Shown one piece after another: positions 17,121-30,600 of a stretch of DNA of 64,000 bases (positions within the stretch are counted from its first letter, which is position 1; each line of letters starts with the position of its first letter). Under the pieces are notes generated by a model. It made no database searches. It saw only the letters and a program-made list of their open reading frames with translations, and was not told where the DNA came from. Source of the DNA: Pseudoclavibacter sp. 13-3 (GTDB taxonomy: Bacteria > Actinomycetota > Actinomycetes > Actinomycetales > Microbacteriaceae). Made by a program: the position numbers and the translations under genes. The DNA lies in contig NZ_JAJOZT010000002.1 in assembly GCF_021168475.1 (NCBI RefSeq), positions 310,001 to 374,000 of the forward strand, in the 5' to 3' direction.

Positions 17121-18605
17121 CTACGCGGTGAGTCCGAGCACCTCTGCGGTCGAGGTGAACGTCTTCGCTGCGAGATCTGCGTCATCGCTCAGGTTTGTGC
17201 CGTAGGTGGGCACGAGGGTTTCGATCTGCTTTGCCCAGGCCCCGTCGAACTCTGACGGGAACGCCTGCTTCAGCAGCTTCAGCATGATCGGCACGGCCGT
17301 CGAGGCGCCCGGCGAGGCGCCGAGCAGACCGGCGATCGAACCGTCGGACGAAGCCACGACCTCGGTGCCGAACTGCAGCACGCCGCCCTTGCCCTTCTTC
17401 TTGATGACCTGCACCCGCTGGCCGGCCACGATGAGCTCCCAGTCGTCGCCGTTCACCTCGGGGTAGAACTGGCGCAGGGCCTCGACGCGCTTGGCGTGGT
17501 TCTGCGCGACCTCGCCGACGAGGTACTTGACCAGATCGAAGTTGTGCAGACCGACGTCGATCATGGGCACCATGTTGCCGAAGCGAATCGAGCCGGGCAG
17601 GTCGGTCCATGAGCCGCTCTTCAGGAACTTCGGAGACCAGCCGGCGTACGGGCCGAACATCAGATGCTGCTCGCCGTTGACGTATCGGGTGTCGAGGTGC
17701 GGCACCGACATCGGCGGCGCGCCCACAGCAGCCTGACCGTAGACCTTGGCGTGATGGCGTCTGGCGATCTCGGGGCTCTTCGCGCGCAGGAACTCGCCGC
17801 TGATCGGAAAGCCGCCGAAGCCGTCGATCTCGGGGATGCCGCTCTTCTGCAGCAGGTGCAGGGCACCACCACCGGCACCGATGAAGACGAACTTGGCGGT
17901 GAAGGTCTCAGCCGCGCCGTTGCCGCGATTCTTGACCTTGAGCGACCACCGGCCGTCGCCCCGACGCCGGACGTCGCGAACCTCGGCGTTGTACGTGATC
18001 GAGGTGTCGCGCTCGGCAGCGAACTTGAGCAGGCTCTTGGTCAGTGCGCCGAAGTCGACGTCGGTGCCGGCCTCAGTGCGCGTCGCAGCGACCTGCTGCT
18101 CGCCGTCGCGGCCCTTGATCAGCAGGGGCGCCCACTGCTGGATGGTGCGCTTGTTGCCGGTGAACTCCATGCCCTGGAACAGCGGGTGGTCTTTCAGCGC
18201 CTCATAGCGCGCCTTCAGAAAGTCGCTGTGCTCTTTGCCCATGACGAAGCTCATGTGCGGCACGGTGTGGATGAACTGCTCGGCCTCGAGGTGGCCCTCG
18301 CTCACGAGGTGCGCCCAGAACTGACGTGACAGCTGGAACTGCTCGTTGACGTTGACAGCCTTGTCGATGCTGACCGTGCCGTCTGCGGCCTGCGGGGTGT
18401 AGTTCAGCTCGCAGAGCGCCGAGTGGCCGGTGCCCGCATTGTGCCACGGGTCTGAGCTCTCGCGCCCGGCGCCGGGCAGCCGCTCGAACACCTCGATCGA
18501 CCAATCGGGCTGCAGAATCTTCAGAAAGGTGGCGAGCGTTGCGCTCATGATGCCCGCCCCGACGAGAATCACGTCGCGGTCGTTGCGGGAAAGCGGTGTA
18601 GTCAC
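17121..18605 (-). CDS. mqo: Malate:quinone oxidoreductase
   Basis: 494 aa peripheral membrane FAD enzyme that oxidises malate to oxaloacetate and reduces quinone, bypassing NAD malate dehydrogenase. FAD-binding VILVGAGIMSATLATFLK at the N-terminus; WHNAGTGHSALCELNYTP and FIGAGGGALHLLQKSGI are family signatures. The GTG at 18605 has GGAG about 8 nt upstream and gives the normal family length; the frame is open to a GTG at 18668 without homology. A -10 box lies upstream at 18684-18689, and a strong terminator follows. Confidence 0.96.
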   Translation of the reverse strand: MTTPLSRNDRDVILVGAGIMSATLATFLKILQPDWSIEVFERLPGAGRESSDPWHNAGTGHSALCELNYTPQAADGTVSIDKAVNVNEQFQLSRQFWAHLVSEGHLEAEQFIHTVPHMSFVMGKEHSDFLKARYEALKDHPLFQGMEFTGNKRTIQQWAPLLIKGRDGEQQVAATRTEAGTDVDFGALTKSLLKFAAERDTSITYNAEVRDVRRRGDGRWSLKVKNRGNGAAETFTAKFVFIGAGGGALHLLQKSGIPEIDGFGGFPISGEFLRAKSPEIARRHHAKVYGQAAVGAPPMSVPHLDTRYVNGEQHLMFGPYAGWSPKFLKSGSWTDLPGSIRFGNMVPMIDVGLHNFDLVKYLVGEVAQNHAKRVEALRQFYPEVNGDDWELIVAGQRVQVIKKKGKGGVLQFGTEVVASSDGSIAGLLGASPGASTAVPIMLKLLKQAFPSEFDGAWAKQIETLVPTYGTNLSDDADLAAKTFTSTAEVLGLTA

Positions 18606-18683
18606 TGACGGGTCTCCAGTTTCACTTCGGCCTCGTGCCGGCCTCTTCGCCGACGGGGTGTCGAGCACGCCGACACCTCATCC

Positions 18684-18689
18684 ATCATA
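18684..18689 (-). promoter_or_regulatory. -10 box TATGAT for mqo
   Basis: Minus-strand TATGAT giving a leader of about 70 nt before the GTG at 18605. Confidence 0.4.
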
Positions 18690-18711
18690 GCGCCGGGGCA
18701 GAACGCACTGA

Positions 18712-21053
<2,342 letters not shown>

Positions 21054-21147
21054 GCGGTCTTCCTGCCTTGTCTGGGTCTGCTGCGGCTGAGATTCCGGTG
21101 TGCGCGGCGCCGGCGTGGCCCTGCGCGTCGGATGACAGCCAGACTCC

Positions 21148-21153
21148 AGTCTA
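21148..21153 (-). promoter_or_regulatory. Possible -10 box TAGACT for lysC-asd
   Basis: Minus-strand TAGACT inside a small inverted repeat (AGACTGGAGTCT), about 95 nt before the lysC start. Confidence 0.35.
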
Positions 21154-21210
21154 ACCGGTACTGCCCGAGGCCGGGGCAGCGATCGATGCTCCGCCGTGGG
21201 TCGGCGTCTG

Positions 21211-21804
21211 TCAGACCTTGCGCCGCCCCTCGAATGCCCGCCCGAGGGTGATCTCGTCGGCGTACTCCAGGTCGCCGCCGACGGGAAGGCCTGAGGCGAG
21301 GCGCGTGACCGGGATGTCGAGATAGCTGAGCTGTCGAGAGAGATACGTGGCGGTCGCCTCGCCCTCGAGGTTCGGGTCGGTCGCGATGATGACCTCTTGC
21401 ACGGTGCCGTCGGCGAGTCGGGGCATCAGACTGGTGATGCGCAGCTGATCGGGGCCGACGCCGTCGATCGGGCTGATGGCCCCGCCGAGAACGTGATAGA
21501 GCCCGTGATACTCATGGGTGCGCTCGATGGCCGCGACGTCTTTCGGCTCTTCGACGACGCAGATCACCGTCTGATCGCGTCGGGCGTCGCTGCAGATGCT
21601 GCAGATCTCGCTCTCGGTGAGATTGCCGCAGATGCTGCAGAAGTGCACGTGCTCGCGCACCGCCGCGAGCGTCTGCGCCAGTTTCGTCGGATTGTAGTGC
21701 TCGTCCTGCACGATGAAGAACGCGATGCGCTGGGCAGACTTCGGCCCGATGCCGGGCAGCTGGCCCAGCTCGTCGATCAGATCTTGGATCAGGCCCTCGT
21801 ACAT
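21211..21804 (-). CDS. recR: Recombination protein RecR
   Basis: 197 aa. Partner of RecF/RecO in loading RecA at single-stranded gaps. Order: helix-hairpin-helix [17 protein letters not shown], four-Cys zinc finger ([16 protein letters not shown]), Toprim domain ([16 protein letters not shown]), C-terminal Walker-B-like loop. AGAGGAG precedes ATG 21804. It lies 61 bp downstream of dnaX, the conserved dnaX-recR arrangement; the usual small ybaB gene between them is absent. Confidence 0.97.
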   Translation of the reverse strand: MYEGLIQDLIDELGQLPGIGPKSAQRIAFFIVQDEHYNPTKLAQTLAAVREHVHFCSICGNLTESEICSICSDARRDQTVICVVEEPKDVAAIERTHEYHGLYHVLGGAISPIDGVGPDQLRITSLMPRLADGTVQEVIIATDPNLEGEATATYLSRQLSYLDIPVTRLASGLPVGGDLEYADEITLGRAFEGRRKV

Positions 21805-21865
21805 GTGCTCCTCTTGTTCGCGCCTCGTGACGGGCCGCTTGTGGCGGGCGGCGGGTGGTGCACGA

Positions 21866-24148
21866 TCAGCGCTCGTCGATCGGCTTCGCGTGCAGCATCT
21901 GGCGAATCACGGCTTCGCCATACTGCGCTCGGTGGTGCGGCGTGGCCAGCGCCTGTGCCGGCGCAGGTGCCGGGTTCGTCGGCTGGGCGCTCTGCTGGGG
22001 CTCGGGGCCGAGGTCGTCCGGGGTCGGTGCGCCGTACTCGTCGTCTGGCGGTTCGGGCGGGAGCTCTTCTGGCCAGGGCGCGTCGGCTGACGGCGAGGCG
22101 GGGCGGGATGCCTCTGACTGCAGCGCTGCAGACGCAGAGCTGCTCGTGTCGGGAACCGGAGAGCTCGAAGTCGCAGACGTCGAGGCCGCAGATCGCGCGG
22201 CTGCATTCGCAGAAGAAGCCGACAGCATCGCACGCGAGGTGGCGGAGTCGGATGGTGCTGCGCCCGTCTGGTGTGATGGCGAGGCCTCTGGTGAGGTCGG
22301 TGACGCCGGCGCGCCGGCGTCATGAGGCACGGGACTGCCGGTCACCTGTGGCGCCGGTCGCGTGCTGCCGCTGTGCGCGATGAAGCGCATGCGGATGCCG
22401 AAGATCTGCTGCAGCGCGTCGCGCACGCCGTCTGCGGCCGGGTTCGCCCCCGCTCGGCTGCCGCGGAAACTCTCAGCGTCGGTCGACGACGCGAAGCTCA
22501 GTGTCAGAATGTCGTCGCGGAACGCCACCGGTTTGGCGTTGATCGCGACGATCCAGGCACGCCGGTTCGTGCCCTCCAGATGGGCGAGCACGTGATCCCA
22601 GCCGACTCGAATCTGGTCGAGCGTGAGCGCGGTCGTCGGTGTGCTCGGCTGCTGCGGATCTGTCGTGTTCTCGACGGCTGCGGCGGTGTCGACTTCGGCC
22701 GCAGACGCCGGCTGCGAAGAGGGTGCGGCAGAGCTGTCTGGAGTCGATGTCTGCTCCGATGGCAACTCGGTCTGTGCCGGGGCGGGGCGTGTCGACTCTG
22801 GCTGCTGCCCGGTCGAGTGTCTCTGCGACGGTGCGGGCTGCTGCGCTGCGGGGTGTGAAGCAGACTGCTCGGCAGGTGCTGCTGGCTGAGCCTCGGGCTG
22901 TGCAGGTGCGTGAACTGCAGCTGGTGGCGCAGATGCCTGCGGTGCGGCTCCGGGGTGACTCGGGGCGGCACTCGCGGCACCGTTCTGCACCCCGATGCGG
23001 CGTTCGAGGCGGTCGATGCGGCTGAGCGCCCCCAGCTCGTCGGCGTCTGCAGCGGGAACGAGCAGTCGTGCGCACATCAGCTCGAGCTGCATGCGCGGGC
23101 TGGTGGTGCCGGCCATGGTGTTCAGCGTGTGATTGACGATGTCGGCGGCACGCGACAGCTCGGCCGTGCCGAACTCGCGAGCCTGTCGCTGCAGCACGTC
23201 GAGCTCGTCTTGGCTCGTGCCGCGCAGAATCGCCTGAGCCTGATCAGGGGCGGCCTGCACGACGATGAGGTCGCGCAGACGCTCGAGCACGTCTTCGGCG
23301 AAGCGCTTGGGATCCTGCCCGGTCTGCACGACTCTGTCGACGCTGAGAAAGAGCTGTTCGGCCTGCTGCCGGCCGATGGCGTCGACCACTTCGGCGAGCA
23401 GATCGCCCGGAGTGTAGCCGAGCAGCCCGATCGTTCGCGCGTACGAGATTGTGCCGGTCTCAGACCCCGCGATGAGCTGGTCGACGACCGACAGTGTGTC
23501 ACGCACCGAACCGCCGCCCGCACGCACGGCCAGAGGCAGCACGCCGGGCTCGGCCGAGACATCCTCGCTGGACAGAATCTTCTCGAGGAACGGCAGCATC
23601 GTGGCAGGCGGCACCAGCCGGAACGGATAGTGGTGCGTGCGCGACCGGATCGTGCCGATGACCTTCTCTGGCTCGGTCGTCGCGAAGATGAACTTGACGT
23701 GTTCTGGCGGCTCTTCGACGAGCTTCAGCAGCGCGTTGAAGCCGGCTGCCGTGACCATGTGGGCCTCGTCGATGATGAAGACTTTGTAGCGGTCGCGGGC
23801 AGGAGCGAACACGGCGCGCTCCCGCAGGTCGCGAGCGTCGTCGACGCCGCCATGACTCGCTGCGTCGATCTCGATGACGTCAAGCGATCCGGTGCCGCCG
23901 GTCGCGAGCTCGCGGCAGCTGTCGCATTCGCCGCATGGGGTGTCGGTGGGGCCCTGCTCGCAGTTCAGACAGCGGGCCAGAATGCGGGCCGACGTCGTCT
24001 TGCCGCAGCCGCGCGGGCCAGAGAAGAGGTAGGCGTGGTTGACCCGATTCGTGCGCAGCGCGGTGGACAGGGGAGCCGTCACCTGCTCTTGACCGATCAG
24101 GTCGGCGAAGGTGTCTGGGCGATAGCGTCGATAGAGTGCGGTGACCAC
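21866..24148 (-). CDS. dnaX: DNA polymerase III subunits gamma/tau
   Basis: 760 aa clamp-loader ATPase. N-terminus [20 protein letters not shown]; Walker [13 protein letters not shown]; zinc module [19 protein letters not shown]; Walker B IIDEAH; sensor-1 IFATTEP. After residue about 400 comes a long Ala/Pro/Gln/Ser-rich linker, a tau-like domain ([20 protein letters not shown]) and another low-complexity tail. The start is the GTG at 24148, six nt after a -10 TACTCT; the frame is open to 24280 but that stretch runs into the SRP RNA gene. No poly-A slippery site for a gamma frameshift was seen. Confidence 0.97.
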   Translation of the reverse strand: MVTALYRRYRPDTFADLIGQEQVTAPLSTALRTNRVNHAYLFSGPRGCGKTTSARILARCLNCEQGPTDTPCGECDSCRELATGGTGSLDVIEIDAASHGGVDDARDLRERAVFAPARDRYKVFIIDEAHMVTAAGFNALLKLVEEPPEHVKFIFATTEPEKVIGTIRSRTHHYPFRLVPPATMLPFLEKILSSEDVSAEPGVLPLAVRAGGGSVRDTLSVVDQLIAGSETGTISYARTIGLLGYTPGDLLAEVVDAIGRQQAEQLFLSVDRVVQTGQDPKRFAEDVLERLRDLIVVQAAPDQAQAILRGTSQDELDVLQRQAREFGTAELSRAADIVNHTLNTMAGTTSPRMQLELMCARLLVPAADADELGALSRIDRLERRIGVQNGAASAAPSHPGAAPQASAPPAAVHAPAQPEAQPAAPAEQSASHPAAQQPAPSQRHSTGQQPESTRPAPAQTELPSEQTSTPDSSAAPSSQPASAAEVDTAAAVENTTDPQQPSTPTTALTLDQIRVGWDHVLAHLEGTNRRAWIVAINAKPVAFRDDILTLSFASSTDAESFRGSRAGANPAADGVRDALQQIFGIRMRFIAHSGSTRPAPQVTGSPVPHDAGAPASPTSPEASPSHQTGAAPSDSATSRAMLSASSANAAARSAASTSATSSSPVPDTSSSASAALQSEASRPASPSADAPWPEELPPEPPDDEYGAPTPDDLGPEPQQSAQPTNPAPAPAQALATPHHRAQYGEAVIRQMLHAKPIDER

Positions 24149-24154
24149 GTGTCC

Positions 24155-24160
24155 AGAGTA
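24155..24160 (-). promoter_or_regulatory. -10 box TACTCT for dnaX
   Basis: Minus-strand TACTCT, 6 nt (ggacac), GTG 24148: leaderless arrangement. Confidence 0.6.
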
Positions 24161-24262
24161 CCTGCCGGGTGCGACACGAGTGGCGGATGCCGTGCATCTG
24201 TGAGCGAACAAGGTCGCATCGTACCGGTGTGCAGAGGCCGCATCGGCGTGCGCCGAGAATGG

Positions 24263-24354
24263 AAAAGACCCCTCGTGCACCCGACAGAGCCCGGTTACCC
24301 TTGCTGCATTTCTGCCCTGGGGGAATTGGCCTGGATGTCGTCACACGAGGAGCC
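24263..24354 (-). ncRNA. ffs: Signal recognition particle RNA (4.5S-type)
   Basis: About 92 nt. On the minus strand the 5' CCTCGTG pairs with CACGAGG near the 3' end, closing a long hairpin. The apical part reads CAGGGCAGAAATGCAGCAAG, a variant of the conserved SRP domain IV that binds Ffh. A T-run (GGTCTTTT) follows the closing stem as terminator, and a -10 box TACCAT (24362-24367) sits 7 nt before the predicted 5' end. Position next to dnaX is conserved for this gene in many Gram-positive bacteria. Ends are approximate. Confidence 0.88.
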
Positions 24355-24367
24355 GACCTCAATGGTA

Positions 24368-24655
24368 GCAGACTCGGCCGTGGCGACGGCTCAAATGCTC
24401 AGCTGGGTGCCGTGGAACTGTTCTGAGGCGAGGGAGTGGTGGTGAGGGAGCGGGATGGCGGTCGAGCAGAGACCCGCAGTGGGGTGAGAGGGGTGATGTT
24501 TGGGGTGAATTAGACGCTATCCGCGTCAATGGTCCTGTGTGACTTTCTAGAGTTACGAGCGTTGCGGTGGACTCTGCCCTCGAAGAGGGTGGCTGGAATC
24601 TGCAGCGCTCGACATCGGTCGAAGGCTGTTCGACGCAAGGGGATAGAAGGAACGC
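24368..24655. other. Intergenic region between ffs and the giant DUF11 gene
   Basis: No gene supported. It contains an inverted repeat GACGC-TATCC-GCGTC at 24512-24526 and a possible plus-strand -10 TAGAGT near 24547-24552, which would give the downstream gene a leader of about 95 nt. Confidence 0.4.
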
Positions 24656-27600
24656 ATGCCGGCATATTTGGACACGAGAGACCGCCTGCCGAAACGAGGC
24701 TCGGACGACGCGCCCGCTGATGCTTCGACTGAGCAGCCATGGTATCGACGCCCGATTGCCATGCTGATGGCGCTGCTGATCGCGATGGCTGGCTTCAGCT
24801 CGCTCCCGCAGTTCGCAGCCGATGCGCATGCCGATGGCACCGCCGAGGTGCTCGAGGTGGACAAATCCGGGCCGGCGTCTGCGTCAGCTGATGATACCGT
24901 CACCTACCGGGTGACGATCAAGAATCCGGCGACGAGCACCTCCAACGCCTACAACGTCTCACTCCTGGACACCCTGCCGGCCGGGGCTTCGTATGTGGCA
25001 GGGTCGACGACTGTCGACTATCCGTACTCGTTCGGTGACCCTGCTCAGATCGCGGTGACGCATACCGAGGGCTCCACCACCTCTGCGACGGGCCAGCACG
25101 TGCTCGTCTGGCACAACGAACTCGATCTCGTCCCGGGGCAGTCCATCAGTTTCGAGTACCGGGTCAAGTTCGACCAAGGCATCACCGGTTCGCTGAAGAA
25201 TACCGCTCAGGCGTACAGCAACTCCGATCCTCGAGTGGTCGCGCAGCTGACCTCGGCATCGACTGTCGACGAGGATGCGATCAGCTCAGTGCTCGGTTCG
25301 GGAGACCAGCCGAAGCCTGACCAGTCCAGCCCGGAAGACTCGGTGACGACGACGATCTCGGATCTCATCTTTCTGAAAGACAAGTCTTCGCCCCTGGACA
25401 CGGCTCCCGCTGACTGGCTGCGTGGCGTGCACGACAACAAACGCACGATTCCGCTGACGCTGCAGAACAACAGCACCGCAGACGTCACCCGAACCGTTGT
25501 CGACTATCTGCCGGCTGCCTTCGAATTCCTCGGTGCGACGGACAACTCCACGTCGACGAACAGCCCGAGCGGCGCACCCGAGTGGACTGATGGCACGGAT
25601 GGCACAGCGGAGTCTGCGGACACAACTGGGGCGGCCTCAGCGGTCGGACCCAAGCCCGGAACTACCGGCACGTCGTCAGGGGCGCTCAAATCCGTTGAGA
25701 CGGTCACTCTGGCCGATGGCGAAGTGCCGGGTGTCGCAGCGGGTGTGTACACCAAGAGCACCTGGCAGGTGACCGTCCCAGCCGGGCAAACGGCTCAGAT
25801 CAGCTACACCGCAGGCATCCCGCTCAAAGAGAACGCCCCGTGGCCAGCAGACTCGGCGCCTTCAGCCACGAGCCTGGAACAAGCCTCGAACCTCGACAAC
25901 AACACGGGTGCGAACACCCGTGACCTGGTCGGCTCTCAGGTGACGAACACCGCTCAGGTGCTGAGTGAAGACGACTCCACGGTAGACATCGCTGATTCGA
26001 AGCAGTACACGATTCAGGATGTCGTCGCAGACAAGACTGTCGTCGATGCACAGGGAAATCCGGTTGCCGCGACTCAGCAGCGCATCGGCAACCGGCCCGC
26101 ATATGACTTCAGTCCAGGCAGCGTGACCTACTTCACACTGACCACGTCGCTGTCGGAATACGTCGCCGGTCAGGGCATCACGGTGACCGACACTCTCGGC
26201 GATGGCATGCAGCCGATTCCCACTGCTGCCGACGACGTGGTCGCTCAGGCAGTCGCCGGGTCACCGGTGGACTCCGACAACAAGTACTCCGGCACGCTGC
26301 CGTTGGGCTCGAGTCCGGCTGGCGCGGCCTATGCGGGTGCCACTCTGAACTCTGACGGCACCTATTCCGTGTCGTTCAACTTTCCCGGAGCCCCTGCTGC
26401 AGACACGCTGAACACGCTGGCTCGCGGTGGCAAGGTCTCCATCACCATTCCGGTCTACTTGCAGACGACATACACGTCAGACCCCACCCAGCAGGTGGTG
26501 TCCTACGACCTCTTCACGAACGCGGTCGAGTCGAAAGTGACGACGATCCCGGGCGTTGAGCAGGAGACTCCCGGTACGCCGGATCTCAGCGGCGGTGCCT
26601 CCGTCGACCTGCGCGCGGTGACTCCCACCATCAAGAAGGGCATTCTCCCCCGTGCCGAGACCGAGGCGTTCACTGCGGCAGAGCTGCAGTACACCGAGAC
26701 GCCCGATCAGCAGGGCCACAATGAGGGCACCATGGGAGACCCCAGCAACAAGGGCTTTCTCTACAACACCGACTCGACTGCTGCTGATTCCACCTTCCAA
26801 CGGGGCGACATCGTCTGGTTCCATGTGCACATGCAGATCCAGGATCCCAAGCTTCAGCTGAGGGGCACGACGGTCAGGGACTACCTGCCTGCCGGAGTCG
26901 AGCTCGTGGGCTGGGACTTCTCCCACCACAACAACGCCGGTGGAAAATCCGTCTGGGATTTCGACCAGAACGGTTCCGTGCTCTCCTGGACGGCGAATGA
27001 CAACTATCAGTCGCTCGGTGATGACCCTGCGGAATTCGCGCTCAATATCGCAGTGCGGGTGACGGATGCGCCAGCTGCTGGCGGCAGCGTGACGGTCAAG
27101 GACAACTTGGCCAAGGCCTCGATCACCAACAACAGCGGTCAAGTCGTCACATTCCGTGACCGGGTGAGCTTCTGGGTCGAGCCTGACGCGAAGGTGGCTC
27201 TCGACAAGAGCATCGTGGGCATCGGCAGCGCGGGAACAGTCGGCCAGAATCCGCTTCCCGACGGCTCACAGGTCAAGAGCGGGCAGACCGTGACGTACAA
27301 GATCGCAGTCACCAATACGAACTCCTACGCCATCAGCGATCCCGAGATCTGGGATGTGCTGCCTGCAGAGTTCGTCGCCGGCTCTGCAAAGCTCTACAGC
27401 GACGAGGCGCTCTCGAATCAAATCACTGATGCGCTTGACGAGCCGAACAAGACTTTGAAATGGACGCATAACGGCACCATGGCGGCTGGAGCAACGGCCA
27501 CCTATTATGTGACGCAGCAGGTGGCCGACAACCCCGAAGTGAACAAGCTCTTCACCAATACCGCTGGTGTACGCCATTTCACGACGATCCTGGACCAGAA

Positions 27601-30600
27601 CACCAGCAGCCCGACCACGTGGGACTGGTACCCGGCGCAGAACATCGACACCAGCATCCAGTCTGGTGGTGCCATCGAGCCCAACGCGCCACGCGCTGAT
27701 GACTCCGCCAACGTGCGTGCAGAGAATGTGGTGCTCAACAAGCAGGTGACCTCCGGGCTCGGCCAGGCGCAGAACAACTGGTCGCGCACGGGCCAGAGCG
27801 ACCTTGCCCAGGGTGTCTACGGAGACTCTGCGCAGGCTGTCGTCGGCGAGCGGGTCGACTACCGGATCACCTTGGAGATTCCCGCGCATTCGACGATCAC
27901 GGGTGCACGCCTGAACGATGCCTTGGAACGAGGCACTGATCCACAAGTCGTGTTGAACACGTCATCGCCAGCGGCCTCTTGGGCAAATGCGGACGGGCCA
28001 TTGAGCAGTGGTGTGCCGTCGGTGACCTTCAGCGAGAAGACCGCCAACGGTTTCACATCGGCGATCGCTGATTGGACGAACACGTCGGATCAGACAGTGA
28101 CTTTGACTGTGGCGTTCTCGGGTGTCGTCTCCGCAGATGCTGCGGTCACGACCGCGCCGACCTTCGCTGATGCCTCGGCGTCGCTGCGCGATCGCAACTA
28201 CGCCTCATTCTCCAGCCAGGCCAACACGACCGCACTGATTGACACCGCAGATGTCGACATCGTGCAGCCGAAGATCAGCGTGGGCAAGACGGCTTCTCGA
28301 GCGGGAACTGTGCTGTCAGATGGCTCACGTGTCAACGCAGACGATGTGATCGACTACAAGGTCACTGCCACAGCGGACGGCTCACGCCCAGGTCTGAAGA
28401 CCCCGAGCCTGAACGACGCCCTGCCCGCTGGGCTGATCTGGCAGGGGCTCGGTGATGTCCAGCTGAACGGAACGACAGTGACTGCTGCCAGTGTGCAGTC
28501 ATCATTCACCGTTGACGGCGTCGCCGCCACCCTCAACGTGGGTGACGTCATCCCTGCGAACACCGTGCTGACTGTCGCTGTGAACGATCCTGCCCTCAAC
28601 ACCGCAGGCATTCAGCCCGGCAAGTCGTATGTTGTGAACTACCAGGCGAAGCTGCCGAACCCCATTGGCGCTGCGAAGGTCTTCACGAACACGGCCACTG
28701 TGCAGGGGGACTCGCTCAGTGCGCAGGAGGCGACTGATCAGAACGGCGGCCAAGTCAACCAGACCTACGCCAAGCAGGCATCGAAAGACATCACCGCCGT
28801 CGGTTTCACAACGGTCAAGACTCGTGAAGACGGCGCCTTGACCTATGGACAGCAGCAGGTCTACACGATCGAATCGCAGCTGCCGGCGAACACGACCGGC
28901 TATAACGTGACGGTTGGCGACACGCTGCCACAGGGCATCACCTTTGCAGGCACCACCAGCGTGCAGACGAGCGATGACGGTGGCCAGTCGTGGACGACTC
29001 TTGAGGATCCTCAGGGCGTCCAGGCCGCAGTCGATGGGCAGAACGTCACGTGGGTGCTGGCAGGCGATCAGAACAACAAGGTGACCTCGGGTGCGACGGA
29101 TCGACAGATTCGTGTGGTCTTCGTCGCGGATGTGACGGGGAAGGGCTCTGACGGCACGACGTATATCGAGCCCGGTTCGACCATCTCGAACGTCGCCAGC
29201 ATCGGCTGGAACGATTCGAATCGTCCGGACAGCACGGCGTTCGACCATGGTTCGACCTCTGAACCGGCGACCTTCACGGTGCTCGGGCCAAAACTCACCC
29301 CAGAGAAGTCGGTGGTGAAAGTCAACGGGAGCACCCCGAGCCTTGACGAGGGCAAGGCGAAGGTGAACCCGGCCGATTGGGCGACCTATCGCGTGACGTT
29401 GACCAACTGGGCAGGCGGCAACGCGTCCACCGCCTATGACGTGAACGCTGCTGACGCGCTTCCCGCGAACATTGATGCGGCGTCGGTCAAGGACATCACG
29501 GCGTCGGGCACCACAGGCGTCGTCGACGCACAGGCGGTCAGAAACGACGGCACGATTGCCATTTCCGCTGCACAGATCCCGGTCGGCGGCGTGGTCACGG
29601 TCGAGTACACGGCTCAGCTGATCAGTTCTGACCAGCTGGATCCGGCCTCCACCACATGGGATGCCGACAACACCAACACGGTGACCATCGACCACTCTGC
29701 ATCGCAGCCGAAGACTGACGGTGAGTACCCGACGGGAACCCGTGAGTATGCCGGCGGAAGCGATACCGCGCAGATCACGCCGGTCTTCCCGCACGTCGAA
29801 CTGCAGAAGTCTCCCGACTCGGGTACCGCTACTCGAGGCGGCGCCTATGAGTGGACCATCAGCGCGACAAACAACGGAGCGGGCGTCGCCAAGAATGTGA
29901 AGCTTGTCGATGATCTGCCAGACAACTGGCGATTCACCGCGACATCGTCTGTCACGAAAGCCTCTGGCGCGAACAGCGCTTCATTGGCTGCCAGCACGAG
30001 TGGGCCTGCAGCGGGTGACACCGGCAAGGTCTCATGGCGCGACGCCGGTCAGGACGGCTGGACGCTGCAGCCCGGTGAGAAGATCACCGTGGTCTACACG
30101 GCCACGCCGAACGACGGCACCGTGCCCGATACGACCAAGGCTGCAACCGGTGAGCACACCAACACGGTCGGCGTCGAGCTGACGGATGGCAGCGGTGCAA
30201 AGTCCAACGGGGCTGCCCCGACCAACTCCGGCAGCATCAGCGACCAGGGCGACAGCTCATACGCAGGCACAGACGCTCAGGCGAAGGCATACATCGCCGA
30301 GGCCGACCTGTCGGTCGACAAGACCGGCCTGCACAAGGCCGATCAGGCCAGCGGGCCGATCTATGCAGGCTCAGGTCAGCAGAGTGCCTGGGACATCGAA
30401 GTGGCCAACAACGGCCCGGATGCGGCGGTGGGGCCTTTCACCATCACCGATACCACTGAGGTGCCTGACGGCGTGACAGTCACCGGCATCGCGCCGGAGA
30501 GCATCACTGCAGGATGGAGCGTCGACGGTGCCCCAGTCAAGAATGCCGAAGGCAAGTGGGTCGCGAAGTACACGTACGGAGGCACCGGCGTCACGCTCGA

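Noticed and set aside
21866-24148. Programmed frameshift in dnaX to make gamma
   Set aside because: No A- or T-rich slippery heptamer followed by a stem was seen; the gene may make tau only.
24434-24655. attL-like copy of the tRNA-Ser 3' end
   Set aside because: Scanned for GGTTCGAATCCCC and the acceptor 3' half; none found, so a tRNA-targeted island is not supported.
28502-29794. 430-codon open frame antisense to the giant surface gene
   Set aside because: Composition typical of a GC-driven shadow; the sense strand has continuous DUF11 modules.
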